Of a stretch of DNA of 64,000 nt, positions 45,478 to 54,363 are shown one piece after another; within the stretch, counting starts at the first letter, position 1, and every line of letters begins with the position of its first letter. Source of the DNA: Opitutia bacterium (lineage in GTDB: Bacteria; Verrucomicrobiota; Verrucomicrobiia; Opitutales; UBA953); assembly GCA_003569165.1 (NCBI GenBank), contig BGOI01000006.1, positions 1-64,000 of the forward strand. The letters are read 5' to 3'. Made by a program: the position numbers and the translations under genes. The notes under the pieces are model-generated. The model had not been told where the DNA came from. It saw only the letters and a program-made list of their open reading frames with translations, and ran no database searches.

Positions 45478-46212
45478 ATGCACCGACGCGATTTCATCAG
45501 CAAAGCCTCCCTCGCCGCCGCCGCGCTCAGTACCACTTCCCTCGTCGCCCAATCCTCTTCCACCAAAACCATGAGCTATACCCTCGCCCCCCTGCCCTAC
45601 GCCCACAACGCCCTCGAGCCGCACATCGACCAAGCGACCATGGAGATCCACCACGGCAAGCACCACAACGCTTACGTCACCAACGTGAACGCCGCCCTCG
45701 CCAAGGAAGCCGGCTTCGCTGCTCCGGCCGACGTCAACGCTCTCATCGCCGACCTCTCCAAGGTTCCTGAGTCCATCCGCACCGCCGTCCGCAACAACGC
45801 CGGTGGTCACGCCAACCACACCTTCTTCTGGAACATCATTTCCCCGAACGGCGGCGGCGAACCCGTCGGCGCTCTCGGCGAAGCCATCCAGAAGGCTTTC
45901 GGCGGACTCGAAGGTGAGAAGGGCCTTAAGGCTGCCTTCAAAGCCGCTGCGACCACCCGCTTCGGTTCCGGTTGGGCCTGGCTCATCGTCAAGGCCGACA
46001 AGTCCATCGCCGTGACCTCCACGCCTAACCAAGACAGCCCCCTCATGAAGGGCGTCGCCGACGTGAACGGCACCCCGGTGCTCGCGCTCGACGTCTGGGA
46101 GCACGCTTACTACCTCAAGTATCAGAACCGCCGCCCCGACTACGTGGACGCCTTCTGGAAGGTCGTCGACTGGAAGAAGGCCAACGAGCTCTACACTCAG
46201 GCCATCGCCTAA
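45478..46212 (+). CDS. sodA: Fe/Mn superoxide dismutase with Tat signal
   Basis: Superoxide dismutase of the Fe/Mn family (244 residues). The metal ligands are in [24 protein letters not shown] and [28 protein letters not shown] and the family start [18 protein letters not shown] are also present. Unusually the chain begins with [20 protein letters not shown], a twin-arginine-like signal, so the enzyme is probably exported folded with its metal. Mn or Fe preference is not decided here. A clear terminator follows. Confidence 0.94.
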   Translation: MHRRDFISKASLAAAALSTTSLVAQSSSTKTMSYTLAPLPYAHNALEPHIDQATMEIHHGKHHNAYVTNVNAALAKEAGFAAPADVNALIADLSKVPESIRTAVRNNAGGHANHTFFWNIISPNGGGEPVGALGEAIQKAFGGLEGEKGLKAAFKAAATTRFGSGWAWLIVKADKSIAVTSTPNQDSPLMKGVADVNGTPVLALDVWEHAYYLKYQNRRPDYVDAFWKVVDWKKANELYTQAIA

Positions 46213-46234
46213 GCGATTCAGTCATATCGGTCTT

Positions 46235-46265
46235 AAGAAGCGGCCCCTCGGCCGCTTCTTTGTTT
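46235..46265 (+). terminator. Rho-independent terminator after sodA
   Basis: AAGAAGCGGCC (46235-46245) and GGCCGCTTCTT (46250-46260) form a perfect 11-bp stem with loop CCTC, followed by TGTTT. Confidence 0.88.
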
Positions 46266-46304
46266 GGCACATCCCCCTAGGTGTGCTGTCTTATCGTTAC
46301 CCCG

Positions 46305-47177
46305 ATGCGCTTCCTCACGCTCTTCCTCCTAGCTTTGGCGACATCCGCCACCGCCGCTGAAACCGTCTTGCCCCTCTGGCCTGAAGGCGTCCCGGGCAAG
46401 CGCGTCGCGCCGTCGAAGACGGTCCTCGATCGCATCGGGCCGAAAGGTAACCAGCCGGGCCGTGAGACTTTCATCAACGATCCGTCGATTACGGTCTACC
46501 CGGCCGCCAACCCGAACGGCGCTGCGGTCATCGTCTGCCCGGGCGGCGGCTATTGGTTCCTCTCGACTAAGAACGAAGGGACCGGCGTCTGCGAATGGCT
46601 CAATAGCATCGGCATCACGGGCATCCTCTTGCGCTACCGCACCCCGACGGCCGACGAAACGCTTCCACATGACTATCCCGTCCAGGATCTGCAGCGCTCA
46701 CTCGGCCTCGTCCGCGCCCACGCCAAGGAATGGAACATCGACCCGAAGCGTGTCGGCGTGATCGGCTTCTCCGCCGGCGCCAACCTCGTCGGCCATGCCT
46801 CATGGGACCGCACGCCTCGCACCTACGAACAGAAGAAGGGCGTCGACGACCCGCGCGGACCGGACTTCACGATTTTCGTCTACGGCGGCGGCTTCCTCGA
46901 GAAGGAGGATAAGACCAAGTTCCGCGAAGGCTTCTCCGTCCCCGCCGACGCCCCGCCCTGCTTCTTCGTGGTCGCGCACAACGACGGCGCCAACCCGCTC
47001 GAAGCGGCCAAGCTCTACATCGAGTACAAGCGACAGAACATCCAGTCCGAGATCCACATCTACTCCAAGGGCGGCCACGGCTTCGGCACGCGCCAGACGA
47101 AGTTCCCGGTCGACGGCTGGACCAAGACCGCCGGCGAATGGATGGGTGCCGAAGGTTTCCTGAAGGCCCCCAAATAA
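46305..47177 (+). CDS. Exported alpha/beta-hydrolase (acetyl xylan esterase-like)
   Basis: A 290-residue secreted hydrolase with a signal peptide (MRFLTLFLLALATSATA). The oxyanion-hole block is VIVCPGGGYWFLS, the nucleophile elbow GFSAGANLV, and the late His lies in YSKGGHGFG. These features fit the esterase group that includes acetyl xylan esterases and related deacetylases. The next two genes also encode exported carbohydrate-directed proteins at close spacing, so the three probably work together on an acylated polysaccharide. Confidence 0.88.
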   Translation: MRFLTLFLLALATSATAAETVLPLWPEGVPGKRVAPSKTVLDRIGPKGNQPGRETFINDPSITVYPAANPNGAAVIVCPGGGYWFLSTKNEGTGVCEWLNSIGITGILLRYRTPTADETLPHDYPVQDLQRSLGLVRAHAKEWNIDPKRVGVIGFSAGANLVGHASWDRTPRTYEQKKGVDDPRGPDFTIFVYGGGFLEKEDKTKFREGFSVPADAPPCFFVVAHNDGANPLEAAKLYIEYKRQNIQSEIHIYSKGGHGFGTRQTKFPVDGWTKTAGEWMGAEGFLKAPK

Positions 47178-47181
47178 GCTG

Positions 47182-48228
47182 ATGCGATTCCTGTCCTTCA
47201 TTTTCCTCACCATGGCGGGCGGAGTATGCCACGCACAGACCACCACGGCCGACGCCAGCCGACCGGTACAAGTCTACATCTTGCTCGGGCAATCCAACAT
47301 GGTGGGACTGGGCAAGGTCACTGGCCCGGATGGGTCGCTGGATTTCGCCGTGAAGACGAAGAAGAAATACCCGTACCTCATCGACGCGGCAGGCAACTGG
47401 GCCGAGCGACCTGACGTGCGACATGTCCGGGTCATGGTCGGCCGCAACGGCGGGATGCAACTTTTCAACAATGAGTTCCTCAAGGTTGGCGGCAAAACGC
47501 TGGGACCTGAATACGGCATCGGCCATCCGCTCGGCGACGCCGTGGAAGCCCCGCTCATGCTCCTAAAGAGCTGTATTGGCAATCGTAGCCTCGGCTGGGA
47601 TTTGCTCCCACCCGGCAGCGAACGCTACGTCTTCGAAGGCAAAGTCTACGCCGGCTACAAGGATCGCCCCGACGCCTGGCCCGTCGATGCGGCCAAGGGT
47701 ACCGCCACGGTCCCCGCCGCGTGGGTCGACAAGGTGGGCAAACCCATCGATTGGTATGCTGGTAAACAATACGACGACGACATCGCGAACGCGAAGAAGG
47801 TCCTCGCGGAACCTGGCAAGTACTACCCCGGCGCGACCCGCTACGAGGTCGCCGGCTTCTTCTTCTGGCAGGGCGAAAAAGACGTCGGCAACGCCGGCCA
47901 CGCCGCTAAATACGAAGAAAACCTCGTGCGCTTCATCAAGTACCTCCGCAAGGACTTCGACGCCCCCAACGCCAAGTTCGTCCTCGCGACGCTCGGCGAG
48001 GCCACCAAAGGCAGCACTGGTAATGGCGGTAAAATCCTCGAAGCCCAACTTGCCGTCGACGGAGCCAGCGGTCGATACCCCGAATTCAAAGGCAACGTCG
48101 CAACGGTCTATGCGCACCCCCTCTCCAAAGGCGGTTCAGGCAACAGCCATTACAACGGCAACGCCGAGACCTACATGGCCGTGGGCGAGGCGATGGGCCA
48201 GGCCATGGTCGGACTTCTCAAGCAATGA
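47182..48228 (+). CDS. Exported sialate O-acetylesterase-like (SASA/CE6) esterase
   Basis: A 348-residue secreted SGNH-type esterase. After the signal (MRFLSFIFLTMAGGVCHA) comes the nucleophile block ILLGQSNMVGLG. KSCIGNRSLGWDLLPPGS and FFFWQGEKDVGN complete the usual SASA-domain pattern. Members remove acetyl groups from sialic acid or xylan-type sugars. It begins four bases after the previous esterase and overlaps the next gene by four bases, so it is the centre of a three-gene operon. Confidence 0.9.
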   Translation: MRFLSFIFLTMAGGVCHAQTTTADASRPVQVYILLGQSNMVGLGKVTGPDGSLDFAVKTKKKYPYLIDAAGNWAERPDVRHVRVMVGRNGGMQLFNNEFLKVGGKTLGPEYGIGHPLGDAVEAPLMLLKSCIGNRSLGWDLLPPGSERYVFEGKVYAGYKDRPDAWPVDAAKGTATVPAAWVDKVGKPIDWYAGKQYDDDIANAKKVLAEPGKYYPGATRYEVAGFFFWQGEKDVGNAGHAAKYEENLVRFIKYLRKDFDAPNAKFVLATLGEATKGSTGNGGKILEAQLAVDGASGRYPEFKGNVATVYAHPLSKGGSGNSHYNGNAETYMAVGEAMGQAMVGLLKQ

Positions 48229-49579
48229 ACTCGACCTTAACCCTTCTCGCCTACGCGCTGCTCACCACGCAGCTCATCGCCCAGACGCTCGTCGGCGACG
48301 GGCAGGCGGATGACTCCGCCGCGCTCCAGAAACTCGTCGACGCGGGCGGAAGCGTGCAACTACCCAAAGGACGCTACCGCTTAACTAAGACGGTCACGGT
48401 CGATCTCGCGAAACTCGGCGCCGCCAGCATCTCCTCCGACGGAACCGCTTCACTGATTATGGCAGGTCCCGGACCAGCCTTGAAAATCGTCGGCACACAC
48501 GGAGGCACCGCGGCGCCTAAATCCTTCAAGCCAGAGACCTGGGCCCAGCGTACACCCGTCGTCCAAGGGCTCGAGATCATCGGCGCGCACGTCGAGGCCG
48601 ACGGCATCGAAGCCACCGGCACGATGCAGCTCACCCTCTCTCGGCTGACCATCCGCGAGTGCCGTCACGGCATCCACCTCACCGAGCGCAACCGCAACGT
48701 CATCGTCTCGGAGTGCCACCTCTACCGCAACCGCGGCGTCGGCCTCTTTCTCGACCGCGTCAACCAGCACCAGACCAACGTCGTCGGCTGTCATATCAGC
48801 TACAATCTCGGCGGCGGCATCGTCGCCATCGGCGGCGAAGTCCGCAACCTGCACATCGGCACCTGCGACATCGAGGCCAACCATGACGAGAAGGGCCAGC
48901 CTTCGGCTAACATCTTGCTCGATTCCACCGGCGGCTCAATCGCGGAGGTCGCCGTCACTGGCTGCACCATCCAGCACACCCATAAGGCCCCTGGCGCCGC
49001 CAACATCCGCATCCTCGGTGCCGGCACGGACCCTTCCCTGCTCCGCCGTGAAGGCCGCGCGACCACCCGCGAAGGCCACGTCACCATCATCGGCAACGTC
49101 TTCAGCGACGTGATGGTCAACATCGAGCTCCGCCAGGCCCGCGGCGTCACCATCTCGGCCAACACTTTCTGGAAGGCTTCGAGCACGATCTCCTCGTGGA
49201 GGATAGCATGAACGTCGTCGTCACCGGTAATAACTTCGACCGCAACCCGCGCTATCTCGTCAATGGCTTCAACCTCGCCGAACAGAACGGCATCGTCTTC
49301 CGCCGCACCGACGACTCCGCCTTCACCGGCAACGTCGTGACCGGCGTCCGCCGCCACCCCGCCGCCGTGCGCTTCGAAGGCGGAAAGCGCCTGCGCGTGC
49401 AGGACAACAGCGTCCTCGACTCCGATGGCGAAGGCATCGCGCTCCGTGACGTCGCCGACAGCATCGTGACGGGCAATCTCATCCGGGACGCCCGCAAGGA
49501 CCGCCCAGGCGCCGCACCCGGCATCAGCGAACAAGGCTGCGCCGGCAACCTCGTGCAAGGCAACCTGACCGCGAAATAG
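48225..49579 (+). CDS. Exported right-handed beta-helix protein (single frameshift)
   Basis: About 451 residues when read through. A signal peptide (LTLLAYALLTTQLIAQ) and a pectate-lyase-3-like start (DGQADDSAALQKLVDAGGSVQLPKGRY) precede many beta-helix rungs (e.g. HLYRNRGVGLFLDRVNQHQTNVVGCHI). Such proteins include polysaccharide lyases and glycoside hydrolases of the uronic-acid type; no catalytic residues can be assigned. The frame breaks near 49175. Adding one G to GGAAGGC gives WKGFEHDLLVEDSMNVVVTGNNF, and the helix continues to the stop at 49579. Sequence error is likely, as everything on both sides is intact. Confidence 0.82.
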
Positions 49580-49581
49580 CC

Positions 49582-50784
49582 TCAGGCGCCGCCGCGGCGG
49601 ATCTCGGAACCTTCGAAGCGGATCGACACGCGCCAGACCTTCTTGACGCGCGTGATCACCTTGCCGGTGCCGGCGACGATGGTCTCAGGGATCTCGATAC
49701 GGTGCTGGTCGACCACGGCGTGGAAGCCACGCTCAGAGAAGATATCGATGAACATCGAAATCGCCAGAGGGTCGTCGAAGACCAGGGTCTCGATGTTGAC
49801 GTGCGCCTGGCCAGAAATAGCGTGCGCCTTGATGATCGGCAGGAACTTGTCCTGAATCAGTTCGATGACCTGACGGAAGGTCTCGGCGTTACGTTCGGCG
49901 TAGTCATCAAGACGGCGAACAAGGTCCTGACGGGCATGCTGGACGATCTGCGACGCCAGCGGAATCGGCGAGATAAGGTCATACGTGTCTTCCGACAGCT
50001 CCAGGGAGCTCTGGTACTGGAGTTCCTTGATGATGCGGGCCTGGACTTCGGCGAGCGAGCCCTGCGCATTAATGAAATGGTAGTGGAAGATGTCGCGGAG
50101 CGACTGCAGCGGCTCGTAAGTGCGCTCCTTGAAGACGCGGTAACGATTACGGGCGGCGTCGGCCGTCAGGTCGGTCTTGCGGACTTCAGCGAGCGGTCCG
50201 CCTTCGCGGGCGGCCTTCTCGTTCTGGGCGATGGCTTCCTGCCCGCGCTTCAGCTGACGGCGGACGGACTCATTCTCATCGACAAACAGGACGAGGATAT
50301 GGAAATGGGGTTTCGGGAAGCGGACGCCCGTCGAACCACGGAACTCGGTGCGGAGGTCGTTGAGTTTCGTAAAGAGGTGCTTGAGACACTCCACCTGGAC
50401 CATCGAGCGCGGGAAGCCGTCGACAATCGCACCACTGACGTATTCATCGGCGAGCAACTTGCGGAACAGGATCTCCACCACTTCGCGGTCGCCGACGAGC
50501 ATGCCCGCGTCGATACGCCTCTTGGCCTCGGGGCTCGAAAGCAGGTCACTGACCACAATCGGGTCGGCGGCGTAGTCGCGATACTGGAGGATGAACGCGG
50601 TGTTCGTACCCTTACCGGCGCCCGGGGCGCCGTTGAGCCAGAAGATCTCGCGAGGAAAAGCTAGCTTCTCGCGGCCGATTTCGCGTTCCAGACTGGACCA
50701 GACCGAGTCGAAGATGATCTGGCCATCCTTGACCTCAAGGTCGCTGATGCCGTTGCCGGCGGGTCTGGGCTGAGCGTCGCTCAT
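49582..50784 (-). CDS. Nucleoside monophosphate kinase-like protein with long C-terminal extension
   Basis: A 400-residue protein. The middle third is an adenylate-kinase-like domain: WLNGAPGAGKGTNTAF as P-loop, SDLLSSPEAKRRIDAG as the NMP-binding lid, VDGFPRSMVQVECL as the family signature, and a lid-like region with many Arg and Lys. The first 45 residues and the last 160 or so do not belong to adenylate kinase. The C-terminal part has a helical segment and a final beta-rich segment (IETLVFDDPLAISMFIDIFSERGFHAVVD). Function of the fused part is unknown. Convergent with the beta-helix gene. Confidence 0.85.
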   Translation of the reverse strand: MSDAQPRPAGNGISDLEVKDGQIIFDSVWSSLEREIGREKLAFPREIFWLNGAPGAGKGTNTAFILQYRDYAADPIVVSDLLSSPEAKRRIDAGMLVGDREVVEILFRKLLADEYVSGAIVDGFPRSMVQVECLKHLFTKLNDLRTEFRGSTGVRFPKPHFHILVLFVDENESVRRQLKRGQEAIAQNEKAAREGGPLAEVRKTDLTADAARNRYRVFKERTYEPLQSLRDIFHYHFINAQGSLAEVQARIIKELQYQSSLELSEDTYDLISPIPLASQIVQHARQDLVRRLDDYAERNAETFRQVIELIQDKFLPIIKAHAISGQAHVNIETLVFDDPLAISMFIDIFSERGFHAVVDQHRIEIPETIVAGTGKVITRVKKVWRVSIRFEGSEIRRGGA

Positions 50785-50864
50785 GAGGTTAAGGAACTAG
50801 GAGTAAATCAGCGTGCCTAACCTGCGAGGCAAAAAAGCGACGTCGTCGCTCCATTTTCGGGCAA

Positions 50865-51737
50865 TTACTTCTTAACGCCCTTAGTCTGCACCTCATCCGA
50901 CCCCGGCTTGACCACCGGCAGGCCGGGGTCACTGGAGCGATTCCGGCGGAACTGATAGCGATTGATGTCCTGCATCGAAAGCTGGTCGACCGTCTTCGGG
51001 GCGGGGTTGAGCCGGCCCTGCCAGTTAGATTTCACGCCGGTAAACTTGGCGTTGGTCTCGATGCCCATGCGCTCCTCCCAGTCCTTTACCTCGGCCTTCG
51101 TGCCGCTGACGGAAGACTTGATGCGATCGACGGACTTCACCTCGACGGTGTCCTTCGGACGGACTGGTGCGCCGAGCGTGTCCGTGAGTTCGATGTCGGA
51201 CTTCTTGCGGCCGATGGTGTCATAGCGGCCGTGCCAGGTGTCGAGGGTGATGAGATTGTTTCGGGAGTAGACCTGATCCTTGCCGATGGAAGACATGGCC
51301 GTGTCGAAGCGCTGCTCCATGAGTCCACTGGACTTGGATGCCTTCTTGAGGCCAGCGTTGAAATCCACGGCACCATCGACGCCCTTGCCGATACCCTTCC
51401 CTTCGACGGTAAACGGGACCGTGCGACCGTCGGCGGTCTTGATGGACTGCTTAGGCGCAGGAGCGGGCGAGGGAGCAACAGAAGCGGACCCGGCAGTGGC
51501 GGCAGGAGCGGAGCTGGCCGGGCGAGGCCCCGTCATCACGCGAGACTTGGTCGGAGTACCCTCCATCGGACGGCCGTCGGCATCGTAGCGATAGACTTGA
51601 GTTCCTTCGATACCCCCTTCGGCCGTAATGACCACGCCGGCCTTCATCGCGCCAGGCGGACGCTCGGCAGCTAACAGCGTCAAAGCAGACACGGCCAGCA
51701 GGACGGGGATGGAGATGCGGTGTCGCAAGGCACCCAT
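50865..51737 (-). CDS. Exported protein of unknown function
   Basis: A 290-residue protein with a signal peptide (ISIPVLLAVSALTLLAAE). An N-terminal segment mentions VYRYDADGRPMEGTP, and an Ala/Pro linker follows. The remaining 190 residues are rich in Lys, Asp and Ser and include DTWHGRYDTIGRKKSDIELTD and GVKSNWQGRLNPAPKTVDQLSMQDINRYQFRRN. I do not recognise any family. The start at 51737 is chosen because it begins the signal; upstream open frame is the shadow of glgP. It lies directly downstream of glgP on the same strand (34-base gap). Confidence 0.7.
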   Translation of the reverse strand: MGALRHRISIPVLLAVSALTLLAAERPPGAMKAGVVITAEGGIEGTQVYRYDADGRPMEGTPTKSRVMTGPRPASSAPAATAGSASVAPSPAPAPKQSIKTADGRTVPFTVEGKGIGKGVDGAVDFNAGLKKASKSSGLMEQRFDTAMSSIGKDQVYSRNNLITLDTWHGRYDTIGRKKSDIELTDTLGAPVRPKDTVEVKSVDRIKSSVSGTKAEVKDWEERMGIETNAKFTGVKSNWQGRLNPAPKTVDQLSMQDINRYQFRRNRSSDPGLPVVKPGSDEVQTKGVKK

Positions 51738-51771
51738 CTTGGGGACCTTGGCGACCGACCTCAACCCCTTC

Positions 51772-54312
51772 TTAGCGGGGAATCGGGTGGGATTTGGTCT
51801 TCCAGATGAGTTTGGCGTAGTCGCCGATCGAGCGATCGGACGAGAATTTGGCGCAGCGGGCGACGTTGCGGATGGCCATCGCGGCCCAGCGGCGGCGGTC
51901 AAGGAAGGCCTTCTCGGCCTTGGCCTGGGCGTCGACGTAGCTACGGAAGTCGGCCAGCACGAGATAGGGATCGCCGCCCGCCACGAGCGAATCGACCACG
52001 GGAGAGAGCGCCCCAGCTTGCTCAGGCGTGAAGGTATCAGAGCGAAGCCAGTCGAGCAGCGCGGCCAGTTCCGGATCGGCGGCGAGTACCGCATGCGGAT
52101 CATAACCGTCCGCCCAGAGTTTCTCGACCTCTTCGACCTGCAGGCCGAAGATGAAGATGTTCTCGTCGCCGACTTCTTCACCGATCTCGACGTTAGCGCC
52201 ATCGAGCGTACCGATGGTCACCGCGCCGTTGAGGGCGAGTTTCATGTTGCCGGTACCGGAAGCTTCCTTGCCGGCCGTGGAGATCTGTTCGGAAAGATCG
52301 GCAGCGGGGATGATGCGCTCGGCGAGCGAAACACGGTAGTCCGGTAGGAAGACTACCTTGAGCAGTCCGCGGACGCGCTCGTCGGAATTGATGACCGCGG
52401 CGACACGGTTGATCGCGTGGATGATGTGCTTCGCGAGGGCGTAACCCGGGGCGGCCTTGGCGCCGAAGATGCAGACACGTGGCGTGAATTGCCCGTTCGG
52501 CTCGTTCAGAATCCGGCGGTACAGGTGCAGGATGTGCAGCAGATTGAGGTGCTGGCGCTTGTATTCGTGTAGACGTTTGATTTGCACGTCGAAGAGCGCG
52601 TCGGGCGAGACTTCCACGCCGACGAGTTCCTTGATGCGGGCGGCCAGGCGGACCTTATTCGCACGCTTGATGGCCAGGAAACGGTCCTGGAACGCCGGGC
52701 GGTCAGCCAAGGCATCCAACTTACGCAGGCGGCCGAGGTCGGCCTCCCAGCCCTTGCCAGCGACTTCGTCGCACAGGGCGCCGAGCTCAGGGTTGCAGCC
52801 GCGGACCCAGCGGCGCGGCGTGACGCCGTTGGTGACGTTCACGAACTTGCCCTTCCAGAGATCGTTGAAGCCAGGGAACAGATTTGCACGGATGAGGCGG
52901 GTGTGCAGTTCGGCCACGCCGTTCACATGGTGCGAGCCGACGACGGCGAGGTGCGCCATGCGGATACGCTTCGGGAAACCTTCCTGCACGATCGAGAGCT
53001 CCGTCTTGCGGGCGTCATCGCCCGGCCAGCGCTTCTCGACGTCTTCGAGGTGGCGGCGGTTGATCTCGTAGATGATCTCGAGGTGGCGCGGCAGGACTTT
53101 CTCAAAGAGCGGCACGGACCAGGTCTCAAGGGCCTCTGGCAGCAAGGTGTGATTGGTATAGCTGAAGACCTGAGAGCAGAGCCCCCAGGCTTCGTCCCAA
53201 GTCAGGCGCTCGACGTCGACCAGCAGGCGCATCAATTCCGCTACAGCGATGGACGGGTGCGTATCATTGAGCTGCACGGCAGCCTTGGCCGGCAGGTTAT
53301 TGAAGTTGGCGTTGGTCCGGCGATGGCGGCGCAGGATATCCTGCAGGGAGCAGGACACGAAGAAGATCTGCTGGACGAGACGGAGCTCCTTGCCGCTCTC
53401 TGTGCTATCGTTCGGGTAGAGAACCTTCGAGACGATCTCACTCGAATCGCGCTCATGCACGGCCTCGACGTATCCGCCGCGATCGAAAGCGCGGAAGTCG
53501 AATTCGGAAGCGGCCTTGGATTCCCAGAGGCGGAGGAAATTGACGCTGCTGCCCGCGAAGCCGGCGATCGGGATATCCCAAGGCATACCGAGGAGGTTGC
53601 GGGTCTCGACGAGTTCAGCGCAGTGATTACCACGGTCGTCGGTGCTGTGCTTCACGCGGCCATAGAGCGGCACGCTGACGCGATAGTTGGGGCGGCGAAT
53701 CAACCAAGGGTTGTTGTTCGCCAGCCAGTTGTCGGCGACTTCAACCTGACGTCCCTGCGCGAAGGTCTGACGGAAGAGACCGAACTCATAGTGGATGCCA
53801 TAGCCGACAGCCGGGATGTCCATCGTGGCGAGGGAATCGAGAAAGCACGCGGCAAGGCGACCGAGGCCACCGTTGCCGAGGCCCATGTCAGCTTCTTCGT
53901 CAGCGACGGCTTCGAGGTCCTGACCGAGGTCGGCCAAGGCCGCCGTGGCGACGTCGCGCAGCTGCAGATTGACCAGGTTGTTAGTCAGCACGCGACCCAT
54001 CAGGTATTCCAAGGAGAGATAGTAGACGCGGCGGACGTTCTTGCTAGCGTGCTGGGCCTGCGTGTCGATGTAGCGCTCCAGCATCTGGTCGCGGGCCGCC
54101 ATGCAGGTGGCCATCCACCAGTCGTTGCGGGTCGCGGTGAGGCGATCGCGGGCGAAAGTGCTCTTTAAGTGGCGCAGGACGGCGTCGCGGAAAGCGGAAA
54201 CCTCTGAGTTGGCTGCGGGCTTCGCCGTCGGCTTCTTGGCCGGCTTCGGGGCGGGCTTGCGCGCCTTGACCACATGAGCGGACTTCTTCGCGGGCTTCTT
54301 CTTTTTAGGCAT
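51772..54312 (-). CDS. glgP: Glycogen/starch phosphorylase
   Basis: This PLP enzyme releases glucose 1-phosphate from glycogen. The 846-residue protein has the normal order: [63 protein letters not shown], and the PLP Lys in [20 protein letters not shown]. The first 38 or so residues form a Lys/Ala/Pro-rich tail ([20 protein letters not shown]) that ordinary phosphorylases lack and that resembles the tail on RpoD. glgA, the synthesis gene, begins 9.6 kb downstream on the other strand. Confidence 0.96.
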   Translation of the reverse strand: MPKKKKPAKKSAHVVKARKPAPKPAKKPTAKPAANSEVSAFRDAVLRHLKSTFARDRLTATRNDWWMATCMAARDQMLERYIDTQAQHASKNVRRVYYLSLEYLMGRVLTNNLVNLQLRDVATAALADLGQDLEAVADEEADMGLGNGGLGRLAACFLDSLATMDIPAVGYGIHYEFGLFRQTFAQGRQVEVADNWLANNNPWLIRRPNYRVSVPLYGRVKHSTDDRGNHCAELVETRNLLGMPWDIPIAGFAGSSVNFLRLWESKAASEFDFRAFDRGGYVEAVHERDSSEIVSKVLYPNDSTESGKELRLVQQIFFVSCSLQDILRRHRRTNANFNNLPAKAAVQLNDTHPSIAVAELMRLLVDVERLTWDEAWGLCSQVFSYTNHTLLPEALETWSVPLFEKVLPRHLEIIYEINRRHLEDVEKRWPGDDARKTELSIVQEGFPKRIRMAHLAVVGSHHVNGVAELHTRLIRANLFPGFNDLWKGKFVNVTNGVTPRRWVRGCNPELGALCDEVAGKGWEADLGRLRKLDALADRPAFQDRFLAIKRANKVRLAARIKELVGVEVSPDALFDVQIKRLHEYKRQHLNLLHILHLYRRILNEPNGQFTPRVCIFGAKAAPGYALAKHIIHAINRVAAVINSDERVRGLLKVVFLPDYRVSLAERIIPAADLSEQISTAGKEASGTGNMKLALNGAVTIGTLDGANVEIGEEVGDENIFIFGLQVEEVEKLWADGYDPHAVLAADPELAALLDWLRSDTFTPEQAGALSPVVDSLVAGGDPYLVLADFRSYVDAQAKAEKAFLDRRRWAAMAIRNVARCAKFSSDRSIGDYAKLIWKTKSHPIPR

Positions 54313-54363
54313 GATCGTCGGTTAGGACAATCGACCATAAGCCACAAGCGAGCCAAAACCGCG

